A DNA stretch of 64,000 nt from an uncultured Lachnospiraceae bacterium (GTDB taxonomy: Bacteria; Bacillota; Clostridia; Lachnospirales; Lachnospiraceae), in assembly GCA_900548905.1 (NCBI GenBank), contig URMK01000008.1, forward strand, positions 74,612 through 138,611, written 5' to 3'. How positions within the stretch are numbered: the first letter of the stretch is position 1; each line of letters opens with the position of its first letter. Positions 40,764-49,897 of this stretch are shown here, in pieces. A program made the translations under genes and the position numbers. The notes below the pieces were generated by a model. The model searched no databases. It was not told the DNA's origin and was given only the letters and a program-made list of their open reading frames with translations.

Positions 40764-43274
40764 ATGAGTAAAACAGTGATTATCGGCGGTGTGGCCGGAG
40801 GGGCCACCGCGGCGGCAAGGCTTCGCCGCAGGGATGAAAAAAGGGAAATCGTGATGCTGGAAAGGGGAGAATATATCTCCTTTGCCAACTGCGGCCTGCC
40901 CTATTATATCGGGGATGTCATTCAGGACAGGGAGGCGCTGCTTCTGCAGACACCGGAAGGAATGAAGAAAAAGTTCAATATAGATGTCCGCATCCGTCAG
41001 GAGGCGGTATCTATCCATCCCGGGGGAAACAAAATAGAGGTACAGGATTTACAGACTGGAAAAATATATGAAGAAAGCTATGATCAGCTGATTATAGCAA
41101 CCGGCTCTTCCCCGCTAAAGCCGGGAATTCCGGGCATTGACGGCAGCCGGATTTTTACACTTTGGAATATTTCCGATACGGATCAGATCAAAGCGTTTCT
41201 GCAGAAAGAACGGCCGAAGAGTGCAGCGGTTATCGGCGGCGGCTTTATCGGACTGGAGATGGCGGAAAACCTGCACCGGGCCGGCCTTGCCGTAACCGTA
41301 ATAGAAATGCAGAAACAGGTCATGGCTCCCCTGGATTATGAAATGGCACGGCTATTGCATGAAAATATGGAAATGAACGGTGTGGAGCTGATTTTGGAGG
41401 ACGGTGTGAAGCAGTTTGGACAGGAGGATGCCGGGGTGGCCGTTTCGCTTGCCAGCGGAAAAACAATACGGGCGGACATGGTGATCCTCTCCATAGGGGT
41501 GCGCCCTAACAGCCGGCTGGCGTCTGATGCGGGGCTTGCGCTGAATGCCAGGGGCGGCATCCGGGTCAATGAATTCCTGCAGACGAGTGTTCCCAATATC
41601 TATGCCGTGGGGGATGTGGTTGAAGTGGGGCAGCTTGTGACGGGAGAACGGACTATGATACCTCTTGCCGGCCCCGCGAATAAGCAGGCAAGGATTTGCG
41701 CGGATAATATTGTTGGGGACCGGAAGCCGTATGAAGGAAGTATGGGAACCAGTGTCGTCCAATGCTTTGATCTCACGGCTGCCGCTGTGGGGCTGAATGA
41801 AAAGGCTTTGCTTACTTCCGGGAAGGAAAAGGGCAGGGATTATCAAACCGTACTGATCCTGCAGAAATCCCATGCCGGGTATTACCCCGGCGCAGTACCT
41901 CTTACTCTGAAGCTGCTTTTTGATACAAAGTCCCGGATTCTGGGTGCCCAGATAGTAGGGCAGGACGGCGTGGATAAAAGAATAGACACCATTGCTTCCG
42001 TCATGCGCCTTTCCGGTACGACGGATGATCTGACAAAGCTGGAACTGGCGTATGCCCCGCCCTTTTCTTCCGCTAAGGATCCGGTGAATATGGCGGGTTT
42101 TACCGCAGAAAATGTGCGGGAGGGCCTGGTATCCTTCCTGGGTGTACAGGAACTGGAGGAAATCCGGGCGGATAAAAAACGGATGGAAACCTGTCAGCTG
42201 CTGGATGTGACGGAAAACGCAGAGCGTCTTGTGTTTTCCATTCCCGGTTCTCTGCATATCCCTTTGGGGGAACTGCGGGAAAGAATGGATGAGCTGGATC
42301 CCGCTAAGCTGATTATCCCTTATTGTTCGGTGGGAGTCCGCTCCTACAATGCAGCCCGGATTCTTCAGCAGTCCGGCTTCCCCGATGTGAAGGTCCTGGA
42401 AGGGGGAACCACCTTTTATAAATCGTATCACTATAAGGAGTGCAGGATGATTGCAGGAAAAGAAAAGACAAAGCAGGAGGAGAGTAGCCGCAAAGGGACA
42501 GCAGAGACGCTGGAATTGGATTGCAGCGGGATGCAGTGTCCCGGACCGATTATGAAGGTTAACGAAGCCCTTCATACTATGGAAAGGGGAGAAAGGCTGT
42601 GTGCAGCGGCTACCGACTTGGGCTTTGCGCGTGATATTGCCGCCTGGTGTTCGAGAACCGGCAATACGCTGGTAGAATCTGTCAAGGAAGGAAAGCAGAT
42701 CCGGGTTACCATTGAGAAGGGGGATGCGAAAGAGGAAAGCCGGAAACGGACTGAAGCGGCATGTTCCATTCAAAACGGGGAACAACCTGCAGCGTCCGGG
42801 GAACGGGAAGGAAAAACAATGATTGTATTTGACGGGGATCTGGATAAGGTGCTTGCCGCCTTTATCATTGCCAACGGAGCGGCAGCCATGGGAAGGCCGG
42901 TAACTATGTTTTTTACCTTTTGGGGGCTGAATGCCCTTCGCAGGCCGGATAAAGGAAGGGTAAAGAAGCCGTTCCTGGACAGGATGTTCGGTATGATGAT
43001 GCCAAGGGGAACAGGAAAGCTGAAGCTTTCCCGGATGAATATGGGCGGCATGGGCACCAGGCTCATGAAAAAAGTGATGCGGGATAAAAACGTAAGTTCC
43101 CTGGAGGAGCTTATGAAGCAGGCCATGGCACAGGGTGTGCGCCTTGTGGCCTGTACTATGTCCATGGATGTGATGGGGATTACCAAAGAAGAACTGATAG
43201 ACGGCGTGGAACTGGCGGGGGGGGCTTCCTATCTGGGAGATGCGGAGCTTTCCAATGTCAATTTATTCGTATAG
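40764..43274 (+). CDS. CoA-disulfide reductase-rhodanese-TusA-DsrE fusion protein
   Basis: An 836-residue four-part protein. Residues 1-450 are a pyridine nucleotide-disulfide oxidoreductase with GGVAGGATAAARLRR (FAD) and the single redox cysteine C43 in SFANCGLPYYIG, the position used by CoA-disulfide reductases. A second GxGxxG (GGGFIGLEMAE) binds NAD(P)H. Residues about 465-555 are a rhodanese domain with catalytic C521 in IPYCSVGVRS. Residues about 580-655 are a TusA/SirA domain with C592-PGP. The last ~165 residues are a DsrE/DrsE_2-like domain (MIVFDGDLDKVLAAFIIANGAAAMGRPVTMFFTFWGL). Such proteins are thought to handle persulfide sulfur. The upstream hairpin covers its ribosome binding site. 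Confidence 0.9.
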   Translation: MSKTVIIGGVAGGATAAARLRRRDEKREIVMLERGEYISFANCGLPYYIGDVIQDREALLLQTPEGMKKKFNIDVRIRQEAVSIHPGGNKIEVQDLQTGKIYEESYDQLIIATGSSPLKPGIPGIDGSRIFTLWNISDTDQIKAFLQKERPKSAAVIGGGFIGLEMAENLHRAGLAVTVIEMQKQVMAPLDYEMARLLHENMEMNGVELILEDGVKQFGQEDAGVAVSLASGKTIRADMVILSIGVRPNSRLASDAGLALNARGGIRVNEFLQTSVPNIYAVGDVVEVGQLVTGERTMIPLAGPANKQARICADNIVGDRKPYEGSMGTSVVQCFDLTAAAVGLNEKALLTSGKEKGRDYQTVLILQKSHAGYYPGAVPLTLKLLFDTKSRILGAQIVGQDGVDKRIDTIASVMRLSGTTDDLTKLELAYAPPFSSAKDPVNMAGFTAENVREGLVSFLGVQELEEIRADKKRMETCQLLDVTENAERLVFSIPGSLHIPLGELRERMDELDPAKLIIPYCSVGVRSYNAARILQQSGFPDVKVLEGGTTFYKSYHYKECRMIAGKEKTKQEESSRKGTAETLELDCSGMQCPGPIMKVNEALHTMERGERLCAAATDLGFARDIAAWCSRTGNTLVESVKEGKQIRVTIEKGDAKEESRKRTEAACSIQNGEQPAASGEREGKTMIVFDGDLDKVLAAFIIANGAAAMGRPVTMFFTFWGLNALRRPDKGRVKKPFLDRMFGMMMPRGTGKLKLSRMNMGGMGTRLMKKVMRDKNVSSLEELMKQAMAQGVRLVACTMSMDVMGITKEELIDGVELAGGASYLGDAELSNVNLFV

Positions 43275-43543
43275 ATCAAATACCCCGCAGCTTGCCGGGC
43301 GGGAATAGATTGGCCGGAAGAGGCGCTGCGGAAGGCCATTTTGCTCCTGCGAAGTTTGAGTAATTAACGTTACTGCCCGTTTCGTGACCAGTAACTATTT
43401 ATCGGATCCGCTACATATGTTCGAAAAAATAGTTTGGAATATGGAACAGAAAAGGATATAATAGGAGAAATAAGATAACTGTGAAGGGACGTAACAGTTA
43501 CAAAGAGGATACCCGGCGGAGCCGGAGAAGGCGGTAACTAAAG
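43275..43543. repeat. Repeat-rich intergenic region
   Basis: Directly after the stop codon, 43275-43291 repeats 10044-10060 exactly. 43334-43358 matches 11679-11703 at 23 of 25 bases, and CGTAACAGTTAC (43490-43501) repeats 2149-2160. I see no gene; TTGGAATA/ATATAATA near 43433-43463 may include a promoter for the DUF389 gene. Confidence 0.6.
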
Positions 43544-44992
43544 TTGAACCAGCTGCGAAAGATATTGATTGACACCTTTAACCTGAATACGGACTGTGCC
43601 TCCCAGGAGGAGATAGCGGAACGGATAAGGAGCGGCGGCCAGCTGCGGGGAACCAACATGTGTATCATGATTCTGGCCATGTTCATTGCTTCCATCGGAC
43701 TGAATATGAACAGCACTGCGGTTATCATAGGCGCCATGCTGATATCGCCTCTGATGGGCGGGATCATGAATATTGGTTATGGCATTGCCGCCTATGACAT
43801 GGCCCATGTCAGACATGCGTTTATGAAGCTGTCCTTTCAGGTGGTGTTTTGTGTTCTGGTATCTACAATTTATTTTATGCTTTCCCCGATAACCGCCCCT
43901 TCCAATGAATTGCTTGCCAGGACCTCTCCGACGATCTGGGATGTCCTCATTGCACTTTTCGGCGGCCTTGCCGGTATCATAGGCGTTACAAGGGAAGAAA
44001 AGGTAAGCAATGTCATTCCCGGTGTGGCTATAGCCACGGCGCTCATGCCGCCGTTGTGTACGGCGGGGTATGGGATTGCCCGGCATTCCTGGAAATTTTT
44101 CGGCGGCGCCATGTATCTGTTTTTTATTAACTGCTTCTTTATCTGTCTGGCAGCTGTGGTGGTACTGAAAATCATGCATGTATCTGCCAAGCGGGAAATC
44201 GCGGGCAGGATTCTGCGCAAACAGAAATTTTATGTGATGCTGGTGGTGATTATCACTGTGCTTCCCAGCCTTTACCTGGCATGGCAGATGATTAACAACA
44301 GTGCGGTGAACAGCCAGTTCGGCAGCTTTATTTCCAGCCAGTTTGATTTTGAAGAAACACAGGTGGTCTCCAAGAGCCTGGATTCCAAAAACGGGATTAT
44401 CCGTGTGGCGGTGGTGGGCAAACGGCTGGACAGCGCCACGCAGGAGACTATTCAGCAGGCGCTGTCCGAATACAGCCATCTGAGAGGGATGAAGCTGTAT
44501 CTGACACAAACCGAATTTACCGGAGGGATTTCCAAGGAAGAGGTGGAAAGCCTGATCAATACGGAAATGGCGGCAGGAGAAGAGATCCAGATGGATTATG
44601 AGGAGAAGAACCGGGCGCTGTCGGAAAAGGTGGATTTGTACTTGCCCGCCTATGCCCAGTTTTCTTTCAATACGGCCCTTAAGGAACAGCTGATGGCGGA
44701 GCTTCCTCTTTTTTATCCCCAGATCCGGGATTTGGATCTGGCGGCTCTGGGCAGCCTGGATGAAGAAAAGAAGGTTCAGGTGGAAAAATATCTGCTGATC
44801 CTCCAGGTGGACTCCCCTCTGGACGGAGAGCAGGTGGCGAAGATTGAAGAGTGGTCCTCCAGGATTATAGACGGTGATGTGCTTGCCTCCTGGCGGCTTG
44901 CTCCCGGTGTCTCTGATAATTCGGTATCTGCAAACAATGTTTCCGATAACGGTATTCCGGAAACGGATCCGGAAGAGCAGGACAACGATTAG
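43544..44992 (+). CDS. DUF389 (TIGR00341-type) membrane protein
   Basis: A 482-residue protein. Residues about 35-240 hold six or so membrane helices with the DUF389 pattern NSTAVIIGAMLISPLMGGIMNIGYGIAAYD and IPGVAIATALMPPLCTAGYGIARHSWKFFGGAMYLFFIN. The C-terminal half is soluble and acidic, with a low-complexity tail (DNSVSANNVSDN). Function is unknown in the family. The start appears to be TTG at 43544, with only a distant GGAGAAGG; no ATG occurs before the membrane region, so this start is tentative. It precedes the helicase gene by 32 bases. Confidence 0.8.
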   Translation: MNQLRKILIDTFNLNTDCASQEEIAERIRSGGQLRGTNMCIMILAMFIASIGLNMNSTAVIIGAMLISPLMGGIMNIGYGIAAYDMAHVRHAFMKLSFQVVFCVLVSTIYFMLSPITAPSNELLARTSPTIWDVLIALFGGLAGIIGVTREEKVSNVIPGVAIATALMPPLCTAGYGIARHSWKFFGGAMYLFFINCFFICLAAVVVLKIMHVSAKREIAGRILRKQKFYVMLVVIITVLPSLYLAWQMINNSAVNSQFGSFISSQFDFEETQVVSKSLDSKNGIIRVAVVGKRLDSATQETIQQALSEYSHLRGMKLYLTQTEFTGGISKEEVESLINTEMAAGEEIQMDYEEKNRALSEKVDLYLPAYAQFSFNTALKEQLMAELPLFYPQIRDLDLAALGSLDEEKKVQVEKYLLILQVDSPLDGEQVAKIEEWSSRIIDGDVLASWRLAPGVSDNSVSANNVSDNGIPETDPEEQDND

Positions 44993-45024
44993 ACTTGCAG
45001 CAATAATAGAGAATGAGGAAAAGA

Positions 45025-48000
45025 ATGACAGATTTGACCAGCATATTTGATGAGAATACGGCGGATTGGTTTGCTTCGGCTCTCGGGGAACCGACAGCGG
45101 TACAAAAAGAAGCCTGGCCGGCCATCGCGGAGGGAAAGCATACTCTGGTGTCCGCGCCTACGGGTACCGGCAAGACATTGTCCGCATTTCTGGTATTTAT
45201 AGACAGGCTCACCAGACAGGCGAGGGACGGCGGGCTGCCCCGTCAGCTACAGCTGATTTATATATCCCCGTTGAAATCTCTGGCAGCGGACATCCGGGAA
45301 AACCTGCGCAGACCGCTTGATGGACTTGCCGGTAAAGGCGGGGAGGAAATCGAGATTGCCATCCGTACCGGGGATACGCCTCAGCGTGACAGACAGCGAA
45401 TGATCAAATATCCGCCCCATATATTGATTACCACGCCGGAATCCCTGTATCTGATGCTTACAAGCAAAAACGGCCAGGGAATTCTGGCTACGGCAAAAGC
45501 GATTATACTGGATGAGCTTCATGCCCTGATCGATACCAAACGGGGAGCACATCTGATGCTGTCCGTAGCCCGCCTGGATAAGCTCTGCAGCCGGCCGCTT
45601 CAGCGAATCGGGCTGTCTGCAACGATTGAACCGCTTTCTGTTGCGGCGGCTTATCTTTCCCCGGAGCCGGCGGTCATCATTGCACCTGCCATGAAAAAAG
45701 AAGTTCAGCTTGTTGTGACAAGTCCCTTTGCGGATACGACGGCCGGAAAGAGGAAGGATCCGGTATGGGAGGAACTGGCGGAGCTGGTATACCGCCGCTG
45801 CCAGGGAAGCCGCAGTGTGATTGCCTTTGTGGAAGGACGCAGATATGCGGAAAAGCTTGCTTATTACGTAAACCTTCTCGGGGGAGAAGGCTATGCCCGG
45901 GTGCATCACGGAAGCCTGTCCAGGGAACAGCGATTTGAGGTGGAACATGCGCTGCGGGACGGCAGTCTCCGATTGCTGTGCGCCACCTCGTCCATGGAAC
46001 TGGGAATCGATGTGGGGGAAATCGATCAGGTGCTTCAGGTGGGCTGCCCCAGAACGATCTCGGGCACGATGCAGCGTCTGGGCCGGGCCGGACATAATCC
46101 GGGCCGGGTGAGTGTAATGTACTTGTTCCCGAGGACGGCGGCGGAAAGTGTATCCTGCGGCATGACGGCCGAGCTGGCCAGGAGAGGCGGTGTGGAGTAT
46201 GCCAGACCGCCGGTGGGCTGTCTGGATGTCCTGGCCCAGCATCTGGTTTCCATGGCTGCATTCCATGGTTACCAGGTGGAGGAAGTGATGGAAATCCTGT
46301 CCAGGGCTTACTGTTTCCGGAATATAAGCCGGGAAGAGGTCGACGGGGTACTCGGCATGCTTGCCGGTGATTTTGAACACGATAAGGATATCCCCGCCCG
46401 TCCGAGAATCCTTTACGACCGGCTCCATGGGTATGTGGAAGGAGACGGCTACAGCCGGATGCTTGCCGTATCGGCGGGAGGAACGATCCCGGACAGAGGG
46501 CTTTATACGGTACGTACGGAAGAAGGGGTAAAGGTGGGCGAAGTGGACGAAGAATTCGTCTATGAATCCCAGAAAGGGGATCGGTTCCTTCTGGGAGCAT
46601 TTGCCTGGCGGGTGCTGGATATCAGCAGGGATTCGGTGATAGTAACCCAGTCGCCCATAGATGGTGCCAGAATCCCTTTCTGGAAAGGGGAACTAAAGGG
46701 CAGGGACCTGAGAACCAGCAAGGCCTTCGGGCAAATACTCCACGGGCTGCAGATGGCACAGGAGGACGGGAATTTATTGCAGGCGCTGTACCAGCTGGGG
46801 CTGGATGAACCGGCTGCCAGGCTGGCGGAAGGGTATCTGAAAAGGCAGATAGCCGCCACGGATGGGCTGCCGGATGATAAAACCATACTGGTGGAGCATT
46901 TCCGGGATCAGTCGGGAAATGCACAGATTATGATTCATTCCCTTTTCGGCGGGAAAGTGAACGCACCACTTTCCCTTCTTCTCCAGGAAGCGGCCAGAGA
47001 GCAGACCGGCCAGAATGTAGGCTGTGTGGATGACGAGGACGGTATTCTGCTGTATTCTTATGGGAGAGAGAGCCTGCCGGATGGACTGCTTTACCAGCTG
47101 TCGCCCGAAACGTCGGATGCTGTCCTGGAGGCGCTGCTTCCCGCAACCCCTCTGTTCCATGTGGCTTTCCGTCATAACTGCGGAAGGGCACTGATGATGG
47201 GGGTGAGGAAAAACGGGAGGCTGCCGCTATGGATGCAGCGTCTGCGGAGCGCGGAAATGCTGGATACCATTGTCCGGGAAAAAAAGCATCCGTTGATCCT
47301 GGAAACCAAAAGGGAATGCCTGACCCAGATGTGGGATCCGGAAGGAGTAAAGGAAATACTGCATGGGATCCGGTCGGGGGCGATCTGCGTCCGGGAATTT
47401 CATTCGGAGATTCCTTCCCCTATGTCCCTTCCGCTGCAATGGCAGCAGGAGGCGGCTGTTATGTATGACTATTATCCCACGCCCAGAGGGGTGCATGCCG
47501 CCGTGGAAGAGGAATTGAAACAGATCCAGATGATTGCTGCGGGAAAAGAAGAGCTTCAGCGGGTTCAGGAGCGCAGCCGCCTTCCGGAGGATGAAAAACA
47601 GCTGCATGCGCTTTTGATGGCAGAAGGAGATCTGGCAGCCGGAGAACTGGATATTCCCATAGACTGGCTGGAGAGCCTGGCAAGGCAGGGACGGGCCGGT
47701 TATCTGGAGCCGGGGCTTTGGATTGCCATGGAGCAAAGGACGGAATATCTCATGGCCCTTCCCGATGCGGATGCAGACAATTGGGCTTCAGGCAAGGGGC
47801 TGCCGGGCACAAATGCACCGGAAGAGGAAATCCGCGGAAGCCGTCTGCATATCGTAAGGCGCCTGCTTCGTTACCGCGGGGCACATACGGCGGGGCAGGT
47901 GGCGGAACGTTATTTCTGGAGCGAAGAAGAAGCAAAGAAGGTACTGGATGCCCTTATTGAAAAAGAAGAGGCTGTGGAAAAGGACGGTATTTATTATCAC

Positions 48001-49203
48001 GGCCGACTGTACGACAGAGCCAGAAGAGCGACCATTAAGAAGCTGCGCAGCGAAATCGCAACCAGGCCTGCCTCTTCCTATGCGGCTCTTCTCACCGCAC
48101 GTATGACAGTCCATGCGCCGGCGGCGGAGCAGCTTTCCCGGGTGATAGGAATGTATGCGGGAAAGGCCGTGCCTGCCGCTAACTGGGAAAATGTCATTCT
48201 GCCCGCCCGGGTCAAAGGATACCGGGACGCCCTGCTGGATGCCCTGTTGGCGGAAGGAAAATATTTCTGGCATATGGAACCGCAGGGGATGATCCGTTTC
48301 GACGCGCCGGAGGACATTGACTGGGATTCCGGCCCCGAAAGCAGTCCGGAAGGACTAACGGAGAAAGAGCGGATTGTCTATGAAGCTCTTCTGAGACGGG
48401 GAGCCAGCTTCATGCAGGCTCTGCAGGGGCTGCTTCCGGGAGAGTCCCCCCACGAGACATTGCTTTCCCTTCTGGAAAAAGGGCTCGTATATGCAGATAG
48501 CTTCGTACCGGTGAGGCAATGGCTGGATAAAGACAAAATCCGGAAGGCTACTGCGAGACAGCGGGTCAATACCCGGGTAATGGCCCTGCATGCCGGACGC
48601 TGGGATGTGGTGAGGCCGCTTCTGGAAAAACCGGAGCAGGAATGGGAACGTTTGTTTGACAGAAGTCTTATTCTGTGCCGGGAAACGGCAGCTGCATGGA
48701 ATGTTTCCTGGCAGGATGCCCTTCGCGTGCTGCGCATACAGGAATATACCGGACAGGTACGAAGGGGCTATTTCGTGGAGGGGCTTTCCGGCGCACAGTT
48801 TATCCGGGATAAGGATTTTCACAGCGTCCGTCTTGCCCTGGAGCAGCCGCAGGAGGAGATAATCTGGCTGAGCGCCGTGGATCCTGTCCAGATATGGGGG
48901 AAGGTCATACCTCATCTGGAAGGCAGGAGTTTCACCAATGTACCGGGTACTGCAGTGGCTGTGAAAGCCGGGGTACCGGAAGCCGTATTTGAGAGACAGG
49001 GGAAGACACTGCGTATCTTAGGAGATTGGGAAGATACTGCGGGAAAACAAATGCTGGAACGCTTTGCAGAGGCTTTTCGCGGAAAACGGCTGTTTGCGGG
49101 GATAAAGAGAGTGGTGGTAAAGGAGTATCCTGCAGAAGCCGCGACAGCGCTTGCGGCAGCAGGTTTTATCAGGGAAATGCAGGATTATGTCCTGTATCGG
49201 TAG
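45025..49203 (+). CDS. Lhr-like DEAD/DEAH-box ATP-dependent helicase
   Basis: A 1392-residue superfamily-2 helicase of the Lhr group. Motif I is SAPTGTGKT, motif Ia YISPLKSLAADIRENL, motif II ILDELHAL, motif III GLSATIEPL, motif IV VIAFVEGRRYAEKLAYYVN, motif V ATSSMELGIDVGEID and motif VI GRAGHNPG. The Lhr core and winged-helix region follow, and a large C-terminal extension (residues about 870-1390) carries further winged-helix-like segments, as in long-form Lhr proteins. It probably unwinds DNA or RNA-DNA hybrids in repair. The ATG at 45025 has GAGGA upstream and is preferred to 45013. Confidence 0.9.
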   Translation: MTDLTSIFDENTADWFASALGEPTAVQKEAWPAIAEGKHTLVSAPTGTGKTLSAFLVFIDRLTRQARDGGLPRQLQLIYISPLKSLAADIRENLRRPLDGLAGKGGEEIEIAIRTGDTPQRDRQRMIKYPPHILITTPESLYLMLTSKNGQGILATAKAIILDELHALIDTKRGAHLMLSVARLDKLCSRPLQRIGLSATIEPLSVAAAYLSPEPAVIIAPAMKKEVQLVVTSPFADTTAGKRKDPVWEELAELVYRRCQGSRSVIAFVEGRRYAEKLAYYVNLLGGEGYARVHHGSLSREQRFEVEHALRDGSLRLLCATSSMELGIDVGEIDQVLQVGCPRTISGTMQRLGRAGHNPGRVSVMYLFPRTAAESVSCGMTAELARRGGVEYARPPVGCLDVLAQHLVSMAAFHGYQVEEVMEILSRAYCFRNISREEVDGVLGMLAGDFEHDKDIPARPRILYDRLHGYVEGDGYSRMLAVSAGGTIPDRGLYTVRTEEGVKVGEVDEEFVYESQKGDRFLLGAFAWRVLDISRDSVIVTQSPIDGARIPFWKGELKGRDLRTSKAFGQILHGLQMAQEDGNLLQALYQLGLDEPAARLAEGYLKRQIAATDGLPDDKTILVEHFRDQSGNAQIMIHSLFGGKVNAPLSLLLQEAAREQTGQNVGCVDDEDGILLYSYGRESLPDGLLYQLSPETSDAVLEALLPATPLFHVAFRHNCGRALMMGVRKNGRLPLWMQRLRSAEMLDTIVREKKHPLILETKRECLTQMWDPEGVKEILHGIRSGAICVREFHSEIPSPMSLPLQWQQEAAVMYDYYPTPRGVHAAVEEELKQIQMIAAGKEELQRVQERSRLPEDEKQLHALLMAEGDLAAGELDIPIDWLESLARQGRAGYLEPGLWIAMEQRTEYLMALPDADADNWASGKGLPGTNAPEEEIRGSRLHIVRRLLRYRGAHTAGQVAERYFWSEEEAKKVLDALIEKEEAVEKDGIYYHGRLYDRARRATIKKLRSEIATRPASSYAALLTARMTVHAPAAEQLSRVIGMYAGKAVPAANWENVILPARVKGYRDALLDALLAEGKYFWHMEPQGMIRFDAPEDIDWDSGPESSPEGLTEKERIVYEALLRRGASFMQALQGLLPGESPHETLLSLLEKGLVYADSFVPVRQWLDKDKIRKATARQRVNTRVMALHAGRWDVVRPLLEKPEQEWERLFDRSLILCRETAAAWNVSWQDALRVLRIQEYTGQVRRGYFVEGLSGAQFIRDKDFHSVRLALEQPQEEIIWLSAVDPVQIWGKVIPHLEGRSFTNVPGTAVAVKAGVPEAVFERQGKTLRILGDWEDTAGKQMLERFAEAFRGKRLFAGIKRVVVKEYPAEAATALAAAGFIREMQDYVLYR

Positions 49204-49227
49204 TTCGGGAGGAACACGGCGGTTACT

Positions 49228-49878
49228 ATGATATCCATACTTTTACTGATTCTGCTATCTATATGGTTTTATAAAAAGAGGACGTCTTATAACCCTTATG
49301 ACAGCAGTCTGAGCCACAGCTCTTATTATGAATGCTCTTACTGCCGGGAAGAAAAATGCACGGAAGAGGTTCTGCGTATTCTGGAGCCGGTGGCAGGCCA
49401 TAAAAGGATCCTGAAAAACGTGTTCCTTTCCGCAGAAAAAGGGGGGCATACCAGGGCAGAGGTGGTTATGATTCATGAATCCGGTATATATGTGGTGCGT
49501 TCCGGCAATCTTGATGGAGTAATATCCGGGAATCCCCAGGGCCGGTATTGGAAGCAGACCTTTCGGGACGGCTGGCTTCTTGCCTGCAGGAATTACCTGT
49601 ACAACCCTTTCCTGGAAAATAAAAAAATACTGGACGTCATGCAGTGGGAATTGAGGGATATGCCCTGGCTTCCCTTTTATTCCTTTGCAGTTTTCGGAAG
49701 CCGGGGAACGCTTCTTACCCAGGGGTGGATGGGGGAAAATTGTTTTGCCCTGCCTCTTCATGCCCTTTCTTCTGCGGTTGCGGATATTTTCCGGCATAAC
49801 AGAAGATTTCTTAAGGAGCGGGATATAGATATGATATATGACAGGATGAAGAAGCTGTATGAAGGGCAGGAACGGTAG
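49228..49878 (+). CDS. NERD domain protein with N-terminal membrane anchor
   Basis: A 216-residue protein. It starts with a hydrophobic helix (ISILLLILLSIWF), then a short cysteine-containing stretch (YECSYCREEKC). Residues about 40-150 fit the nuclease-related domain: EEVLRILEPVAGHKRILKNVFLS, TRAEVVMIHESGIYVVRSGNLDGVISG, YWKQTFRDG, NPFLENKKILDVMQWEL. The usual acidic nuclease residues (E before V, D in QIDHVV) are not fully conserved: RAEVVMI stands where QIDHIVI is common. GGGAGGAAC lies upstream. It follows the helicase by 24 bases. Confidence 0.75.
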   Translation: MISILLLILLSIWFYKKRTSYNPYDSSLSHSSYYECSYCREEKCTEEVLRILEPVAGHKRILKNVFLSAEKGGHTRAEVVMIHESGIYVVRSGNLDGVISGNPQGRYWKQTFRDGWLLACRNYLYNPFLENKKILDVMQWELRDMPWLPFYSFAVFGSRGTLLTQGWMGENCFALPLHALSSAVADIFRHNRRFLKERDIDMIYDRMKKLYEGQER

Positions 49879-49897
49879 AAGATACAACAGGAAAAAA

